Below are positions 1 to 8,712 of a DNA stretch of 64,000 nucleotides, in pieces; positions within the stretch are counted from its first letter, which is position 1, and the number at the start of each line of letters is the position of its first letter. The stretch is from Xylanimonas ulmi. GTDB taxonomy: Bacteria > Actinomycetota > Actinomycetes > Actinomycetales > Cellulomonadaceae. The DNA lies in the NCBI RefSeq assembly GCF_004216535.1, contig NZ_SGWX01000001.1:992001-1056000 (forward strand), written 5' to 3'. The notes under the pieces were generated by a model. It was not told the DNA's origin. It worked only from the letters and a program-made list of their open reading frames with translations, and did not search any database. Made by a program: the position numbers and the translations under genes.

Positions 1-79
1 GTACGCCCCGAACCACCCGGGCGCGGAGGCCTACCGGCAGCTGGCCCGCGAGCTCGTCGCGCGCGGGGACGCCGCGTAG
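1..79 (+). CDS. ParA-family chromosome-partitioning ATPase, C-terminal end only
   Basis: The window opens inside a reading frame that ends at the TAG at 77-79. The last 25 residues include HPGAEAYRQLARELVARG, the helix that closes ParA/Soj-type ATPases. A ParA homologue directly upstream of scpA-scpB is the usual actinobacterial order, and the next gene starts seven bases later, so the two are probably co-transcribed. Only this tail is visible, so the assignment rests on the short motif and the neighbours. The catalytic part lies outside the window. Confidence 0.6.
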   Translation, partial: YAPNHPGAEAYRQLARELVARGDAA

Positions 80-86
80 CGCGAAC

Positions 87-887
87 GTGGGCTCCTCGCA
101 GCCGTTCGAGGTTCACCTCGACAACTTCAGCGGACCGTTCGACCTGCTGCTGAGCCTCATCGCCAAACACGAGCTCGACGTGACCGAGGTCGCGCTCGCC
201 GTGGTGACCGACGAGTTCGTCGCCTACACGCGCGCCCACCCCGAGTGGGACCTCGGGACGGCGTCGGAGTTCCTGGTCATCGGGGCGACGCTGCTCGACC
301 TCAAGGCGGCGCGGCTGCTGCCCGGCGTCGTCGAGGAGGACCTGGAGGACCTCGAGCTGCTCGAGGCGCGCGATCTGCTGTTCGCGCGCCTGCTGCAGTA
401 CCGGGCGTACAAGCAGGTCGCGGGGGTGCTCGCGCAGCGCCTGGCGACCGAGGGGCGGCGGGTGCCGCGCTCGGTCGCGCTTGAGCCGGAGCAGGCGGCG
501 CTGTTGCCCGAGATCGTCTGGACGCTGACCCCACAGCGTCTGGCCGAGCTCGCGGCGCGGGCGCTGACCCCCAAGGCCCCGCCGGTCGTCTCGCTGACGC
601 ATCTGCACGCTCCGGCCGTCAGCGTGCGCGAGCAGGCGGCGATCGTCGTCGGGAGGCTGCGGCGCGAGCACGCGGCCACGTTCCGGTCGCTCGCGGCGGG
701 CCAGGAGCGGCTCGTCGTGGTGGCGCGATTCCTGGCGCTGTTGGAGCTGTTCCGCAACGGGCTGGTCGCGTTCGAACAGGCCGCCGCGCTGGGGGAGCTC
801 ACGGTGCGCTGGACGGGAGCCGACGCGGACGCCGTCGGCGAGGGGTTCGAGGAGTTCGACGGCGAGCCGCAGGAGGCGCGGGCATGA
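87..887 (+). CDS. scpA: Segregation and condensation protein A (ScpA)
   Basis: This 266-aa protein is the kleisin subunit that bridges SMC dimers and binds ScpB in the bacterial condensin, which compacts and segregates the nucleoid. The N-terminal block FEVHLDNFSGPFDLLLSLI, followed by a KHELDVTEV segment, is the ScpA signature that contacts the SMC head. The C-terminal winged-helix part (about residues 175-245) is also present. The start is GTG at 87, and length is normal for the family. The stop overlaps the scpB start in ATGA at 884-887, so translation is coupled. Assignment is secure. Confidence 0.95.
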   Translation: MGSSQPFEVHLDNFSGPFDLLLSLIAKHELDVTEVALAVVTDEFVAYTRAHPEWDLGTASEFLVIGATLLDLKAARLLPGVVEEDLEDLELLEARDLLFARLLQYRAYKQVAGVLAQRLATEGRRVPRSVALEPEQAALLPEIVWTLTPQRLAELAARALTPKAPPVVSLTHLHAPAVSVREQAAIVVGRLRREHAATFRSLAAGQERLVVVARFLALLELFRNGLVAFEQAAALGELTVRWTGADADAVGEGFEEFDGEPQEARA

Positions 888-1621
888 GCGAGGCAGAGCG
901 GGTGGGGCGTGTCGAGACCGGCACCCGGGCGGTTGAGCCTGTCGAAACCACCGGACCTGGGACTGGCGGGGTTTCGACAGGCTCAACCAGCGAGCCGGAG
1001 GACGTCGACGTCAGCGCGCTGCCCGGCGGGGCCGACGCGGCGCTCGAGGCGGTGCTCATGGTGGCCGACTCACCGGTCAGCGCCGAGCGCCTCGCGGCGA
1101 TCGTCGAGCTGCCCGTCGACGAGGTCGTCTCGCGGCTGCGGGCGCTGGCCGCGCAGTACCGCGGCGAGCACGACGGAACCGGGCCGGGCCGCCCGCGCGG
1201 CTTCGAGCTGCGCGAGGGGGCGCAGGGCTGGCGCCTGTACTCAGCGCCGGCGTACGCCGACGTCGTCGCGCGCCTCGTGCTGGAGGGGCAGTCCGCGCGG
1301 CTGAGCCAGGCCGCATTGGAGACCTTGGCCGTGATCGCGTACCGTCAGCCCGTCACACGCGGGCAGGTCTCCGCGGTGCGCGGCGTGAACGTCGACGGCG
1401 TGGTGCGCACCCTGCTGGCCCGCGGCCTGGTCGCGGAGGTGGGGCAGGACCCGCTGTCCGGGGCCGTGCTGTTCGCCACCACGGGCGAGTTCCTCGATCG
1501 GATGGGCTGGCGGTCGCTCGACGAGCTTCCGGCGATCGCCCCGCACCTGCCTGGGCTCGACGCGCTCGACGACCTGGCGGCGCGTGACCGCCCCCAGCAG
1601 CCGACCGACCCGAACGCCTGA
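884..1621 (+). CDS. scpB: Segregation and condensation protein B (ScpB)
   Basis: The 245-aa ScpB forms dimers of paired winged-helix domains and binds the ScpA linker in the SMC complex. The conserved core is seen as LEAVLMVADSPVSAERLA near residue 57 and ALETLAVIAYRQPVTRGQV near residue 145. The first 45 or so residues are not family-typical. They are low complexity and are partly encoded by a REP-like palindrome at 931-988, which adds a VEPVETTGPGTGGVSTGSTS-type stretch in frame. The gene overlaps scpA by four bases and belongs to the same operon. Function is probably intact because the insertion precedes the first winged helix. Confidence 0.93.
   Translation: MSEAERVGRVETGTRAVEPVETTGPGTGGVSTGSTSEPEDVDVSALPGGADAALEAVLMVADSPVSAERLAAIVELPVDEVVSRLRALAAQYRGEHDGTGPGRPRGFELREGAQGWRLYSAPAYADVVARLVLEGQSARLSQAALETLAVIAYRQPVTRGQVSAVRGVNVDGVVRTLLARGLVAEVGQDPLSGAVLFATTGEFLDRMGWRSLDELPAIAPHLPGLDALDDLAARDRPQQPTDPNA
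931..988. repeat. REP-like palindrome inside scpB
   Basis: GGTTGAGCCTGTCGAAACC at 931-949 is the exact reverse complement of GGTTTCGACAGGCTCAACC at 970-988. They are separated by a 20-base loop, giving a 19-bp perfect stem. This unit is a recurring intergenic palindrome in many Micrococcales genomes (recalled from general knowledge, not searched). Here it lies inside a coding frame and is translated. Confidence 0.85.
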
Positions 1622-1634
1622 GAGAATCACCCCT

Positions 1635-2546
1635 ATGAGCCCCACCCCTGCGCGCCGCGGCGCGTCCGGCGCCGCGCCACGACGTGGCGGCTCCTCCGCC
1701 CGAGGCGCCGCCTCCGGCCGAGGCGCCCAGCGTCCGCGTCCCCCTCAGCCCGCACGTCAGCAGCCCGAGCGGCGCCGCGCGCAGCAGCCCGCCCAGCCTC
1801 CCGTCGACGTGCACGTGCCCGACGGCGTGCGGCTGCAGAAGGTTCTGGCGCAGGCCGGCTACGGCTCGCGGCGCAAGGCCGAGGAGATGATCGCCGAGGG
1901 CCGCGTGAGCGTGGACGGCCAGATCGTCATCGAGCTCGGCGTGCGGGTCGACCCGGCGAAGAACGCGATCCACGTGGACGGCATGCGTGTGCAGTTGGAC
2001 ACGTCCAAGATCACGCTCGCCGCCAACAAGCCGCTCGGCATGCTGTCGGCGATGCAGGACGCGCAGGGCCGCCCGACGCTCGCGGACCTGGTGCGCAACC
2101 GCGAGGAGCGGCTGTTCCACGTGGGTCGGCTCGACGCCGACTCCGAGGGCCTGATCCTGCTGACCAACGACGGCGAGCTGGCCAACCGCCTCCAGCACCC
2201 CAGCCACGAGGTGCCCAAGACCTACCTCGTCACGGTGTCGGGCGGCGAGGTCTACCCGCGAATCGTCAAGGCGCTGCTCGACGGCGTCGACCTGGAGGAC
2301 GGCCCGGCGCGCATGGACAAGGTCAAGGTCGTCCAGGCGCTGGGCGACGTCACGATGGTCGAGGTGGTGCTGCACGAGGGCCGCAACCGCATCGTGCGCC
2401 GGATGTTCGACGCCGTCGACCGTCCCGTCGAGCGGCTGGTGCGCATCCGCATCGGCCCGATCGCTCTGGGCGACCAGCGCCCCGGCACCACGCGGGTGCT
2501 GGGCCGCACCGAGCTCGGCAGCCTCATGGCCGCCGTCGACCTGTGA
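1635..2546 (+). CDS. rluB: 23S rRNA pseudouridine synthase of the RluB/RsuA family
   Basis: This 303-aa enzyme isomerises uridine to pseudouridine in ribosomal RNA. An S4 RNA-binding domain starts at [20 protein letters not shown], and the catalytic motif [19 protein letters not shown] carries the nucleophilic aspartate of the RsuA/RluB/E/F group. The first 60 residues are a basic Arg/Pro/Gln-rich tail common in actinobacterial homologues. I prefer ATG 1635 over the in-frame GTG at 1584, because 1584 lies inside scpB and would add a non-conserved extension. The gene follows scpB by 13 bases in the same operon. Confidence 0.9.
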   Translation: MSPTPARRGASGAAPRRGGSSARGAASGRGAQRPRPPQPARQQPERRRAQQPAQPPVDVHVPDGVRLQKVLAQAGYGSRRKAEEMIAEGRVSVDGQIVIELGVRVDPAKNAIHVDGMRVQLDTSKITLAANKPLGMLSAMQDAQGRPTLADLVRNREERLFHVGRLDADSEGLILLTNDGELANRLQHPSHEVPKTYLVTVSGGEVYPRIVKALLDGVDLEDGPARMDKVKVVQALGDVTMVEVVLHEGRNRIVRRMFDAVDRPVERLVRIRIGPIALGDQRPGTTRVLGRTELGSLMAAVDL

Positions 2547-2596
2547 CGTCGGGCCGCGACGTGTTCCCTGCCGTGCAACCTGAGGAGAGCAGCCCT

Positions 2597-4747
2597 GTGC
2601 TGACCATCGCCGTGGACGGGCCGTCGGGCTCGGGCAAGTCCAGCGTCTCGAAGGAGGTCGCGCGCCGGCTCGGCCTGGCCTACCTCGACACCGGCGCGAT
2701 GTACCGCGCGGCCACGCTGTGGGCGCAGCGGGCCGTGGGCGACCTGACCGACCAGCCGCGCGTCGCCGAGGCCGTGCGCGCCATGCCGCTGGTGATGGGC
2801 CTGGACCCTGACGCGCCGATCGTCACGCTCGACGGGGCGGACGTCAGCGCGGCGATCCGCACCACGGAGGTCTCGACCGAGGTCTCGAAGGTCGCGACCA
2901 ACCTCGCGGTGCGCGACGAGCTGCGGCGCCGCCAGCGCGAGATCATCACGGGCGCGGGCGGGGTCGTCGCCGAGGGGCGCGACATCACCACGGTCGTCGC
3001 GCCCGACGCCGACGTGCGCGTGCTGCTGACGGCGTCCGAGGAGGCGCGGCTGCGCCGTCGTTCGCTCGACGTGCACGGCGTCGCGGACGCCGATGCGGTC
3101 GAGGCGACACGCGACCAGGTGCTGCGCCGCGACCGCGACGACTCGACCGTCATGGAGTTCCAGGTGGCCGCCGACGGCGTCGTCACCGTCGACTCCTCGG
3201 ACCTCGACTTCGAGCAGACCGTGCGGGCGGTGCTCGCCGTCGTCGCGCAGGTGACGGCCGGCCAGGCCGACGTGGCCGAGGACGACGACGCGGGGCTGTT
3301 CGCGTCGTCCCAGGACGACGAGGCGCGCGAGCGCGCGCTGCGCGCGGGCCTGGAGGAGTTCGAGCTCGACGCCGACGACGTCGCGCTGTTGGACGGCGAG
3401 TGGAGCGGGCGGGAGCTGGTCGCCGAGCAGGGTCCGGCGCCGGTCCTGGCGATCATCGGCCGCCCCAACGTGGGCAAGTCGACGCTGGTCAACCGTGTGA
3501 TCGGACGCCGCGAGGCCGTCGTCGAGGACAAGCCCGGCGTGACGCGCGACCGCGTCACCTACCCGGCCGAGTGGGCCGGGCGTGACTTCCACGTCGTGGA
3601 CACCGGCGGCTGGGAGGTGGACGTCGCGGGCATCGAGTCCAAGGTGGCCGAGCAGGCCGAGGTCGCCATCTCGCTCGCCGACGCCGTCGTGTTCGTCGTC
3701 GACGCCACGGTGGGCGCCACTGCGACCGACGAGCGCGTCGTCGAGCTGCTGCGGCGCTCGGGCAAGCCCGTGGTGCTCGCCGCCAACAAGGTCGACGGAC
3801 CCTCGGGCGAGGCCGACGCGGCCTACCTGTGGGCGCTCGGGCTGGGGGAGCCGCACCCGATCTCGGCGCTGCACGGGCGCGGGGTGGGCGACCTGCTCGA
3901 CGCCGCCATGGCGGTGCTTCCGGCGGTCTCCGAGCACGGCGAGCTGCGCCCGACCGGGCCCCGCCGCGTCGCGCTCGTCGGGCGGCCCAACGTGGGCAAA
4001 TCGTCGCTGCTCAACAAGATCGCGGGCTCCGAGCGCGTCGTCGTCGACGACCTGGCCGGCACGACGCGCGATCCCGTCGACGAGCTCGTGGTCATCAAGG
4101 GCGTGCCGTACTGGTTCGTGGACACCGCGGGCATCCGCCGGCGCGCGCACCAGGCGTCGGGCGCGGACTTCTACGCGTCGCTGCGCACCGCCGCGGCGAT
4201 CGAGAAGGCCGAGGTCGCCGTCGTGCTGCTCGACGCCTCGCACCCCCTCACCGAGCAGGACACCCGCGTGCTGCAGCAGGTGGTCGACTCCGGGCGCGCC
4301 CTGGTGGTCGCGTACAACAAGTGGGACCTCATGGACGACGACCGCCGTCCCTACCTTGAGCGCGAGATCGAGAAGGAGCTCGTGCAGCTGACGTGGGCGC
4401 CGCGCGTCAACGTCTCGGCCCGCACCGGCTGGCACACTGAGCGCCTGACCGGGGCGATCGAGACGGCCCTGGAGTCGTGGGACTCGCGCATCCCCACCGG
4501 CAGGCTCAACGCGTTCCTGGGCGAGCTGGTCGCCGCGCACCCGCACCCGCTGCGCGGGGGCAAGCAGCCGCGCATCCTGTTCGCCACGCAGGCCTCCACG
4601 CGCCCGCCGCGTTTCGTGGTGTTCGCCACCGGGTTCCTCGAGGCGGGGTACCGGAGGTTCATCGAGCGGCGCCTGCGCGAGACCTTCGGGTTCGAGGGCA
4701 CGCCCATCGAGATCGCCGTGCGCGTGCGGGAGAAGCGCAAGCGCTGA
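2597..4747 (+). CDS. der: Cytidylate kinase-Der (EngA) GTPase fusion
   Basis: One 716-aa chain carries two enzymes. Residues 1-225 are cytidylate kinase ([10 protein letters not shown]-loop at 7-15, LDTGAMYRA), which phosphorylates CMP/dCMP. After an acidic linker of about 55 residues comes Der, a double-GTPase needed for 50S ribosome maturation. Its two G1 motifs GRPNVGKS are at 288-295 and 462-469, and the KH-like C-terminus ends in a basic tail. GTG at 2597 has a GAGGAG ribosome-binding site at 2582-2587. The longer in-frame start at 2543 overlaps rluB. In many bacteria the two are separate adjacent genes; the fusion is a recurrent actinobacterial arrangement. Confidence 0.93.
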   Translation: MLTIAVDGPSGSGKSSVSKEVARRLGLAYLDTGAMYRAATLWAQRAVGDLTDQPRVAEAVRAMPLVMGLDPDAPIVTLDGADVSAAIRTTEVSTEVSKVATNLAVRDELRRRQREIITGAGGVVAEGRDITTVVAPDADVRVLLTASEEARLRRRSLDVHGVADADAVEATRDQVLRRDRDDSTVMEFQVAADGVVTVDSSDLDFEQTVRAVLAVVAQVTAGQADVAEDDDAGLFASSQDDEARERALRAGLEEFELDADDVALLDGEWSGRELVAEQGPAPVLAIIGRPNVGKSTLVNRVIGRREAVVEDKPGVTRDRVTYPAEWAGRDFHVVDTGGWEVDVAGIESKVAEQAEVAISLADAVVFVVDATVGATATDERVVELLRRSGKPVVLAANKVDGPSGEADAAYLWALGLGEPHPISALHGRGVGDLLDAAMAVLPAVSEHGELRPTGPRRVALVGRPNVGKSSLLNKIAGSERVVVDDLAGTTRDPVDELVVIKGVPYWFVDTAGIRRRAHQASGADFYASLRTAAAIEKAEVAVVLLDASHPLTEQDTRVLQQVVDSGRALVVAYNKWDLMDDDRRPYLEREIEKELVQLTWAPRVNVSARTGWHTERLTGAIETALESWDSRIPTGRLNAFLGELVAAHPHPLRGGKQPRILFATQASTRPPRFVVFATGFLEAGYRRFIERRLRETFGFEGTPIEIAVRVREKRKR

Positions 4748-4859
4748 CGGCGGGCGGGCTCACGCGGGCTCACGCGAGCGGACCGCGGCGCGGGATAAGT
4801 GATCGAAGCAACAGGTCAGTCGCTTGCCGCTGAGCCTGAGCGAGGCGCATGGTGTGGTC

Positions 4860-6089
4860 ATGCCACACATCGCTCCGGCGACAGCCATGCCCGCGACCCG
4901 CTCCTGGTGGCCGGTGGCCGCGGTGATGGGCGCCGTCGCCTGGGGCGGGAACGAGTTCACCCCGCTGCTGGTCATGTACCGGGCGGGCGGCCTGGACGCC
5001 GTCACCGTCAACGCGCTGCTGGGCGCCTACGTGCTCGGCATCGTGCCGGCGCTGCTGCTGGGTGGCCCGCTCTCCGACCGGTACGGACGCCGGCCGCTGC
5101 TGTTGCCCGCCGCGCCCGTCGCCGCGCTCGGATCGGTGATCCTCGCGCTCGGCGCGGGCGCGCCCGCGGTGCTCGGCGTCGGGCGTGTGCTCTCCGGCGT
5201 TGCGCTCGGGCTCGTCATGGCCGTCGGGACCACGTGGGTCACCGAGCTCGCCGCCCAGGCGGGCGACGCCGCGGCCGGGGCGCGGCGCGCCTCGCTCGCG
5301 CTCACCGCCGGATTCCTCGTCGGAGCCGGCGTCGCCTCCGCGCTCGCACAGTGGGCGCCGTGGCCCGCGCACCTCGCCTACGGGGTGCACGTCCTGCTCG
5401 CGGCCGTGACCGCCGTCTGGGTGCTGCGCGTCCCGGAGACCTGCCGCACCGCGGGAGCGCGCGTCGGGCGCCTGCGCGACGACCTGCGCGTGCCCGCCGT
5501 GGCCCACCCGCGGTTCCTGCGCGTTGTCGTGCCCGTCGCGCCATGGGTCTTCGGGTGCGTCGGCGCCGCCTACGCGGTGCTGCCCGGGCTGCTCGCCGCG
5601 CACGCGGGCACCGTTCCCGTCGCGTTCGCGGGGCTGATGACCGTGCTTACCCTCGGATGCGGCATCGGCATCCAGGTGGTCGCGCGCCGCATCGACACCC
5701 ACCGGTCGGCGCGCGCTTCGGTCGTCGCCATGAGCCTGATCATCACCGGGCTCGGGCTGGGCGCCCTCGCGGCGCACACGCTCGACATCGTCGTGGGACT
5801 CCTCGCCGCCGCCGTGCTCGGCGCCGGCTACGGTCTTGCGCTCGTCGCGGGGCTCAGCGAGGTCGCCCGGATCGCTGGACCGCGCCATCTCGCGGGGCTC
5901 ACCGCCGTCTACTGCTCGGTCGCCTACCTCGGGTTCTTCGTTCCCATGGTGCTCGCGTGGCTCGCTCGCACCTGGACCTACGCGCAGATGTTCGGCGTTG
6001 GGCTGCTGATCGCCGCGGTGTGCCTCGCCGTCGTCGGCGCCGCGTGGCGTGCGCACCTGCCGGCGCTCGCGGCCGGCGCCGCAGACTGA
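4860..6089 (+). CDS. Major facilitator superfamily transporter
   Basis: A 409-aa membrane protein with about 12 hydrophobic segments. The MFS loop motif GGPLSDRYGRRPLLL follows the second transmembrane segment and marks it as a proton-coupled permease of drug/small-molecule type. Substrate cannot be read from the sequence. I start at ATG 4860 (MPHIAPATAMPATRSWW) and not at an upstream TTG, because the extra residues are not hydrophobic or conserved. It is preceded by a 110-base gap after der and is probably a separate transcription unit. Confidence 0.85.
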   Translation: MPHIAPATAMPATRSWWPVAAVMGAVAWGGNEFTPLLVMYRAGGLDAVTVNALLGAYVLGIVPALLLGGPLSDRYGRRPLLLPAAPVAALGSVILALGAGAPAVLGVGRVLSGVALGLVMAVGTTWVTELAAQAGDAAAGARRASLALTAGFLVGAGVASALAQWAPWPAHLAYGVHVLLAAVTAVWVLRVPETCRTAGARVGRLRDDLRVPAVAHPRFLRVVVPVAPWVFGCVGAAYAVLPGLLAAHAGTVPVAFAGLMTVLTLGCGIGIQVVARRIDTHRSARASVVAMSLIITGLGLGALAAHTLDIVVGLLAAAVLGAGYGLALVAGLSEVARIAGPRHLAGLTAVYCSVAYLGFFVPMVLAWLARTWTYAQMFGVGLLIAAVCLAVVGAAWRAHLPALAAGAAD

Positions 6090-6142
6090 CCCGGCTCCGC
6101 GCTCCGCTTGACCGGGGCGACCGGCGAGGTGAGGCTGCGGGC

Positions 6143-6718
6143 ATGGACCCGCGCTCCACCGCCGGCGGCGACGTCGTCGTGCGGACCGACCGCCTCACCC
6201 TGCGCCGGGCGCGCGCCGAGGACGCCGAGGCCTACCTGGCGTGGCGGTCACTGCCCGACGTCATGAAGTACCTCTACCAGGACCCATGGACGGCACAGGT
6301 CGCCCACGAGCGCCTGGCCACCTGGGAGGTCGGCGCCTTCTCGGAGCCGGGGGACACCCTCATGCTCGCCGTCGACGGTCCCGACGGCGTCGTGGGCGAG
6401 GCACTGCTGCGGTGGGCGCCCGGGCAGGGGCAGGTCGAGCTCGGATACGCGTTCCACCCCGACGTCGCCGGGCTCGGATACGCGACCGAGGCCGGGAGGG
6501 TGCTGCTGTCCGTCGCGTTCGAGCAGTTCGGGTTCCACCGAGCGTTCGCCCGCATCGACGCCGAGAACCTCGCCTCGGTGCGCGTGGCCCAACGGCTCGG
6601 GATGCGGCTGGAGGCCAGGTTCGTCGAGAACGACTGGCGTCCCGCCGACGGCGTGTGGGCGAGCGAGCTGGTCTACGCCGTGCTCGCAAGCGAGCACGCG
6701 GCACGACGGCGCAGGTGA
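6143..6718 (+). CDS. GNAT N-acetyltransferase, RimJ/RimL type
   Basis: The 191-aa product has the RimJ/RimL layout: VRTDRLTLRRARAEDAEAYL at the start, a central ELGYAFHPDVAGLGYATEA acetyl-CoA-binding block, and a terminal AFARIDAENLASVRVAQRLG motif. These enzymes transfer acetyl from acetyl-CoA to protein N-termini or small amines. The acceptor is unknown. The start ATG 6143 lies 54 bases after the MFS stop. It is the last chromosomal protein gene before the tRNA that bounds the integrated element. Confidence 0.85.
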   Translation: MDPRSTAGGDVVVRTDRLTLRRARAEDAEAYLAWRSLPDVMKYLYQDPWTAQVAHERLATWEVGAFSEPGDTLMLAVDGPDGVVGEALLRWAPGQGQVELGYAFHPDVAGLGYATEAGRVLLSVAFEQFGFHRAFARIDAENLASVRVAQRLGMRLEARFVENDWRPADGVWASELVYAVLASEHAARRRR

Positions 6719-6777
6719 GAGCGGGGCACGAGCGACCGTGCGCGGGCGAGGTGGTCGGGAGCGCCGCGCAGGTGCGG

Positions 6778-6783
6778 TAGTAT
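6778..6783 (+). promoter_or_regulatory. Possible -10 box of the tRNA-Pro promoter
   Basis: TAGTAT lies 43 bases upstream of the mature tRNA 5' end in an otherwise GC-rich gap and fits a sigma-70 type -10 box. No convincing -35 is seen at the expected distance, so this is tentative. Confidence 0.35.
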
Positions 6784-6825
6784 TTCCGTCGGCCCTTCGG
6801 GGTCGGGAGTCCGGTAGGGCTCCTT

Positions 6826-6899
<74 letters not shown>

Positions 6900-6917
6900 C
6901 CGATCGATTTGGGTCTC

Positions 6918-6949
6918 TGATCTGCTGAAGAGCAGGTCAGGGCCCTTTT
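6918..6949 (+). terminator. Intrinsic terminator after tRNA-Pro
   Basis: TGATCTGCT (6918-6926) pairs with AGCAGGTCA (6931-6939) around a GAAG tetraloop, with one G-T pair. GGGCCC and then TTTT at 6946-6949 follow. The position directly after the tRNA fits transcription termination just inside the integrated element. Confidence 0.7.
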
Positions 6950-7128
6950 CGTTGGGCCGGGCTGGGCGGTGCGCCGCTACCCGAAAGGCCCAGATCTTGG
7001 TCCAGGCATCGAAAAGGCATCAGAAACTCCCACGTCCAGCCCGTGGTCGGCCCTTTCCGGTGGCCTCGCCGTGTAGGTGCGTCCGAGCCGCGCCGAGCCG
7101 TGTGGAGCGAGGCGCGCACCTGCTGGGC

Positions 7129-7365
7129 ATGAGCAAGCACACCACGCCCCGCGGCGGGCTCGAGCCGCTCCTGAGCATCGCGGAACTGTCCGAGTACATC
7201 GGCGTCCCGATGAAGACCATCAAGGACTGGCGGGTCAAGGGCGAGGGCCCGGCCGCCATCAAGATGGGCAACCACGTCCGCTATGACGTGCGCGACGTCC
7301 GCGCCTGGATCGAGGCATGCCACGAGGTGTCGGCCGGCGTGCCCGCGTCCGCGGGACGGAGGTGA
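7129..7365 (+). CDS. Excisionase-like MerR-type HTH protein
   Basis: A 78-aa basic protein with an AlpA/helix-turn-helix_17 core: LLSIAELSEYIGVPMKTIKDWRVKGEGPAAIKMGNHVRYDVRDVRAWIE in effect spans the whole protein. Such proteins bend attachment-site DNA and switch integrases towards excision. I use ATG 7129, because the longer open frame upstream runs back through the tRNA. The stop is six bases before the integrase start, so the pair is one transcriptional unit. Confidence 0.8.
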   Translation: MSKHTTPRGGLEPLLSIAELSEYIGVPMKTIKDWRVKGEGPAAIKMGNHVRYDVRDVRAWIEACHEVSAGVPASAGRR

Positions 7366-7371
7366 GACCCG

Positions 7372-8646
7372 GTGGGTCGACCTCGCACCCCGATCGGCAC
7401 GCACGGGGAGGTCCACTACACGGACACCCCGTCCGGCAAGGTCAAGGCGCGCGTGCGTCTGCGGGAGTACGACGGTCGCACCCGCCTGGTGTCGGCGACG
7501 GGAAGGTCCAAGGCCGAGGCGCTCCGCTTGCTCAACAAGCGGATCGCCGACAACGACCTCGCCCGCACGTCCACACATGGCGGGCTGTCGGCCGACTCCC
7601 TCTTCGGTGACCTCGTCGACGCGTGGCTCCAGCACCTCGACGACACCAACCGTCTCGCCGACTCGACGCGGTACCGGTACGAGCGGGACATGCTCACCCA
7701 CGTCCTGCCCGCGTTCGAACACCTCGCGTTGCGCGAGATCACCGTCCGGCGAGTCGACCAGCTCCTCCAGCAGTTGCAGCGGCGGTCCTACAACCGGGCG
7801 CAGAAGGCGCGGGTCGTCCTGAGCCTCGCCTTCAAGCTCGCGGTGCGCTGGGAGGTGGTGGACCGCAACCCGGTCCGCGACACCGAACCGCTCGTCCGGC
7901 CCGCGAAGGTCGCCCAGGCGCTCAACGTGCAGACGGTCCAGCTCATCCGCGACCTGGTCGCCGACTGGGAGGCTGGGCGCGCCGGCAAGTCCGGCCCGAA
8001 GCCAGACGGGCAGGTCCTCGCGGTCATCGAGGCCATGCTCGGCACGTCCGCTCGCATTGGCGAGGTGCTGGCCCTCAGACGCTGCGACCTCGACCTCGAC
8101 AGGAAGCGCCCGACGGTCCGCATCGCCGGCACGATCATCTCGATCAACGGCAAGCCCACCATCCGGCAGGACCACCCGAAGACGAGCCGATCCCGGCGCA
8201 CAATCGTGGTCCCACCGTTCACCGTCGCCGCCCTGCGGTCGCGCCTGGCCCGGATCGGCGACGTCGAGCCGGAGCACCTGGTCTTCTTCACCCGCAACGG
8301 GACGCCGATCACGGCCAACAACTACCGGCGCTCGCTGCGGCGCATCCTTGACGGCTCGGAGGCCGCCGGCGTGACGCCGCACGCGTTCCGGCGCACCGTC
8401 GCGACAACGGTCGACCGGGCCGTCGGCATCGACCTCGCTGCCGAGTTGCTCGGGCACACGACGACGGAGGTCACGCGCGTCCACTACATCGAACCGAACG
8501 AGTACGTGAACCCGGCGACGGCGGACATCCTGCAGAGGTCGCTGGGACCGGACGCCAAGGTGACGGACCCCCGCAAGGCGAGCAAGAAGGCGAGCAGACA
8601 GAGGGGCAAGAGTGGCAAGAAGGGCCGGAAGACGAAGAGCTCCTGA
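7372..8646 (+). CDS. int: Tyrosine recombinase (integrase) of the element
   Basis: This 424-aa integrase has an N-terminal arm-binding region, a SAM-like core-binding domain (about 75-180) and the catalytic domain. Visible catalytic residues are R228 (TSARIGE), H337 and R340 (HAFRRT), H362 (LLGHTT) and nucleophile Y372 (VHYIEP). The last 40 residues are a Lys/Arg-rich tail. It starts with GTG. It catalyses integration and, with the small HTH protein, excision at the tRNA-Pro site. All catalytic residues are present, so it is probably active. Confidence 0.93.
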   Translation: MGRPRTPIGTHGEVHYTDTPSGKVKARVRLREYDGRTRLVSATGRSKAEALRLLNKRIADNDLARTSTHGGLSADSLFGDLVDAWLQHLDDTNRLADSTRYRYERDMLTHVLPAFEHLALREITVRRVDQLLQQLQRRSYNRAQKARVVLSLAFKLAVRWEVVDRNPVRDTEPLVRPAKVAQALNVQTVQLIRDLVADWEAGRAGKSGPKPDGQVLAVIEAMLGTSARIGEVLALRRCDLDLDRKRPTVRIAGTIISINGKPTIRQDHPKTSRSRRTIVVPPFTVAALRSRLARIGDVEPEHLVFFTRNGTPITANNYRRSLRRILDGSEAAGVTPHAFRRTVATTVDRAVGIDLAAELLGHTTTEVTRVHYIEPNEYVNPATADILQRSLGPDAKVTDPRKASKKASRQRGKSGKKGRKTKSS

Positions 8647-8712
8647 CAAGCGGGAGCCGTGCGGGTCCGCCCGGCACGTCGAGCGCGACGCACTCCCGGT
8701 CGGGTTCGGCGC

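Noticed and set aside
2252-4546. Long minus-strand open frame opposite cmk-der
   Set aside because: Shadow of a well-identified gene. It has no recognisable domain and the composition of a reverse-complement GC-rich frame.
4799-6718. Single 639-codon plus-strand frame spanning the transporter and acetyltransferase
   Set aside because: Only its last 191 codons encode a protein family (GNAT). The first part is the out-of-frame shadow of the MFS gene.
7020-7271. Minus-strand small frame opposite the excisionase
   Set aside because: Overlaps the excisionase fully and lacks a start signal. The excisionase frame has clear HTH motifs.
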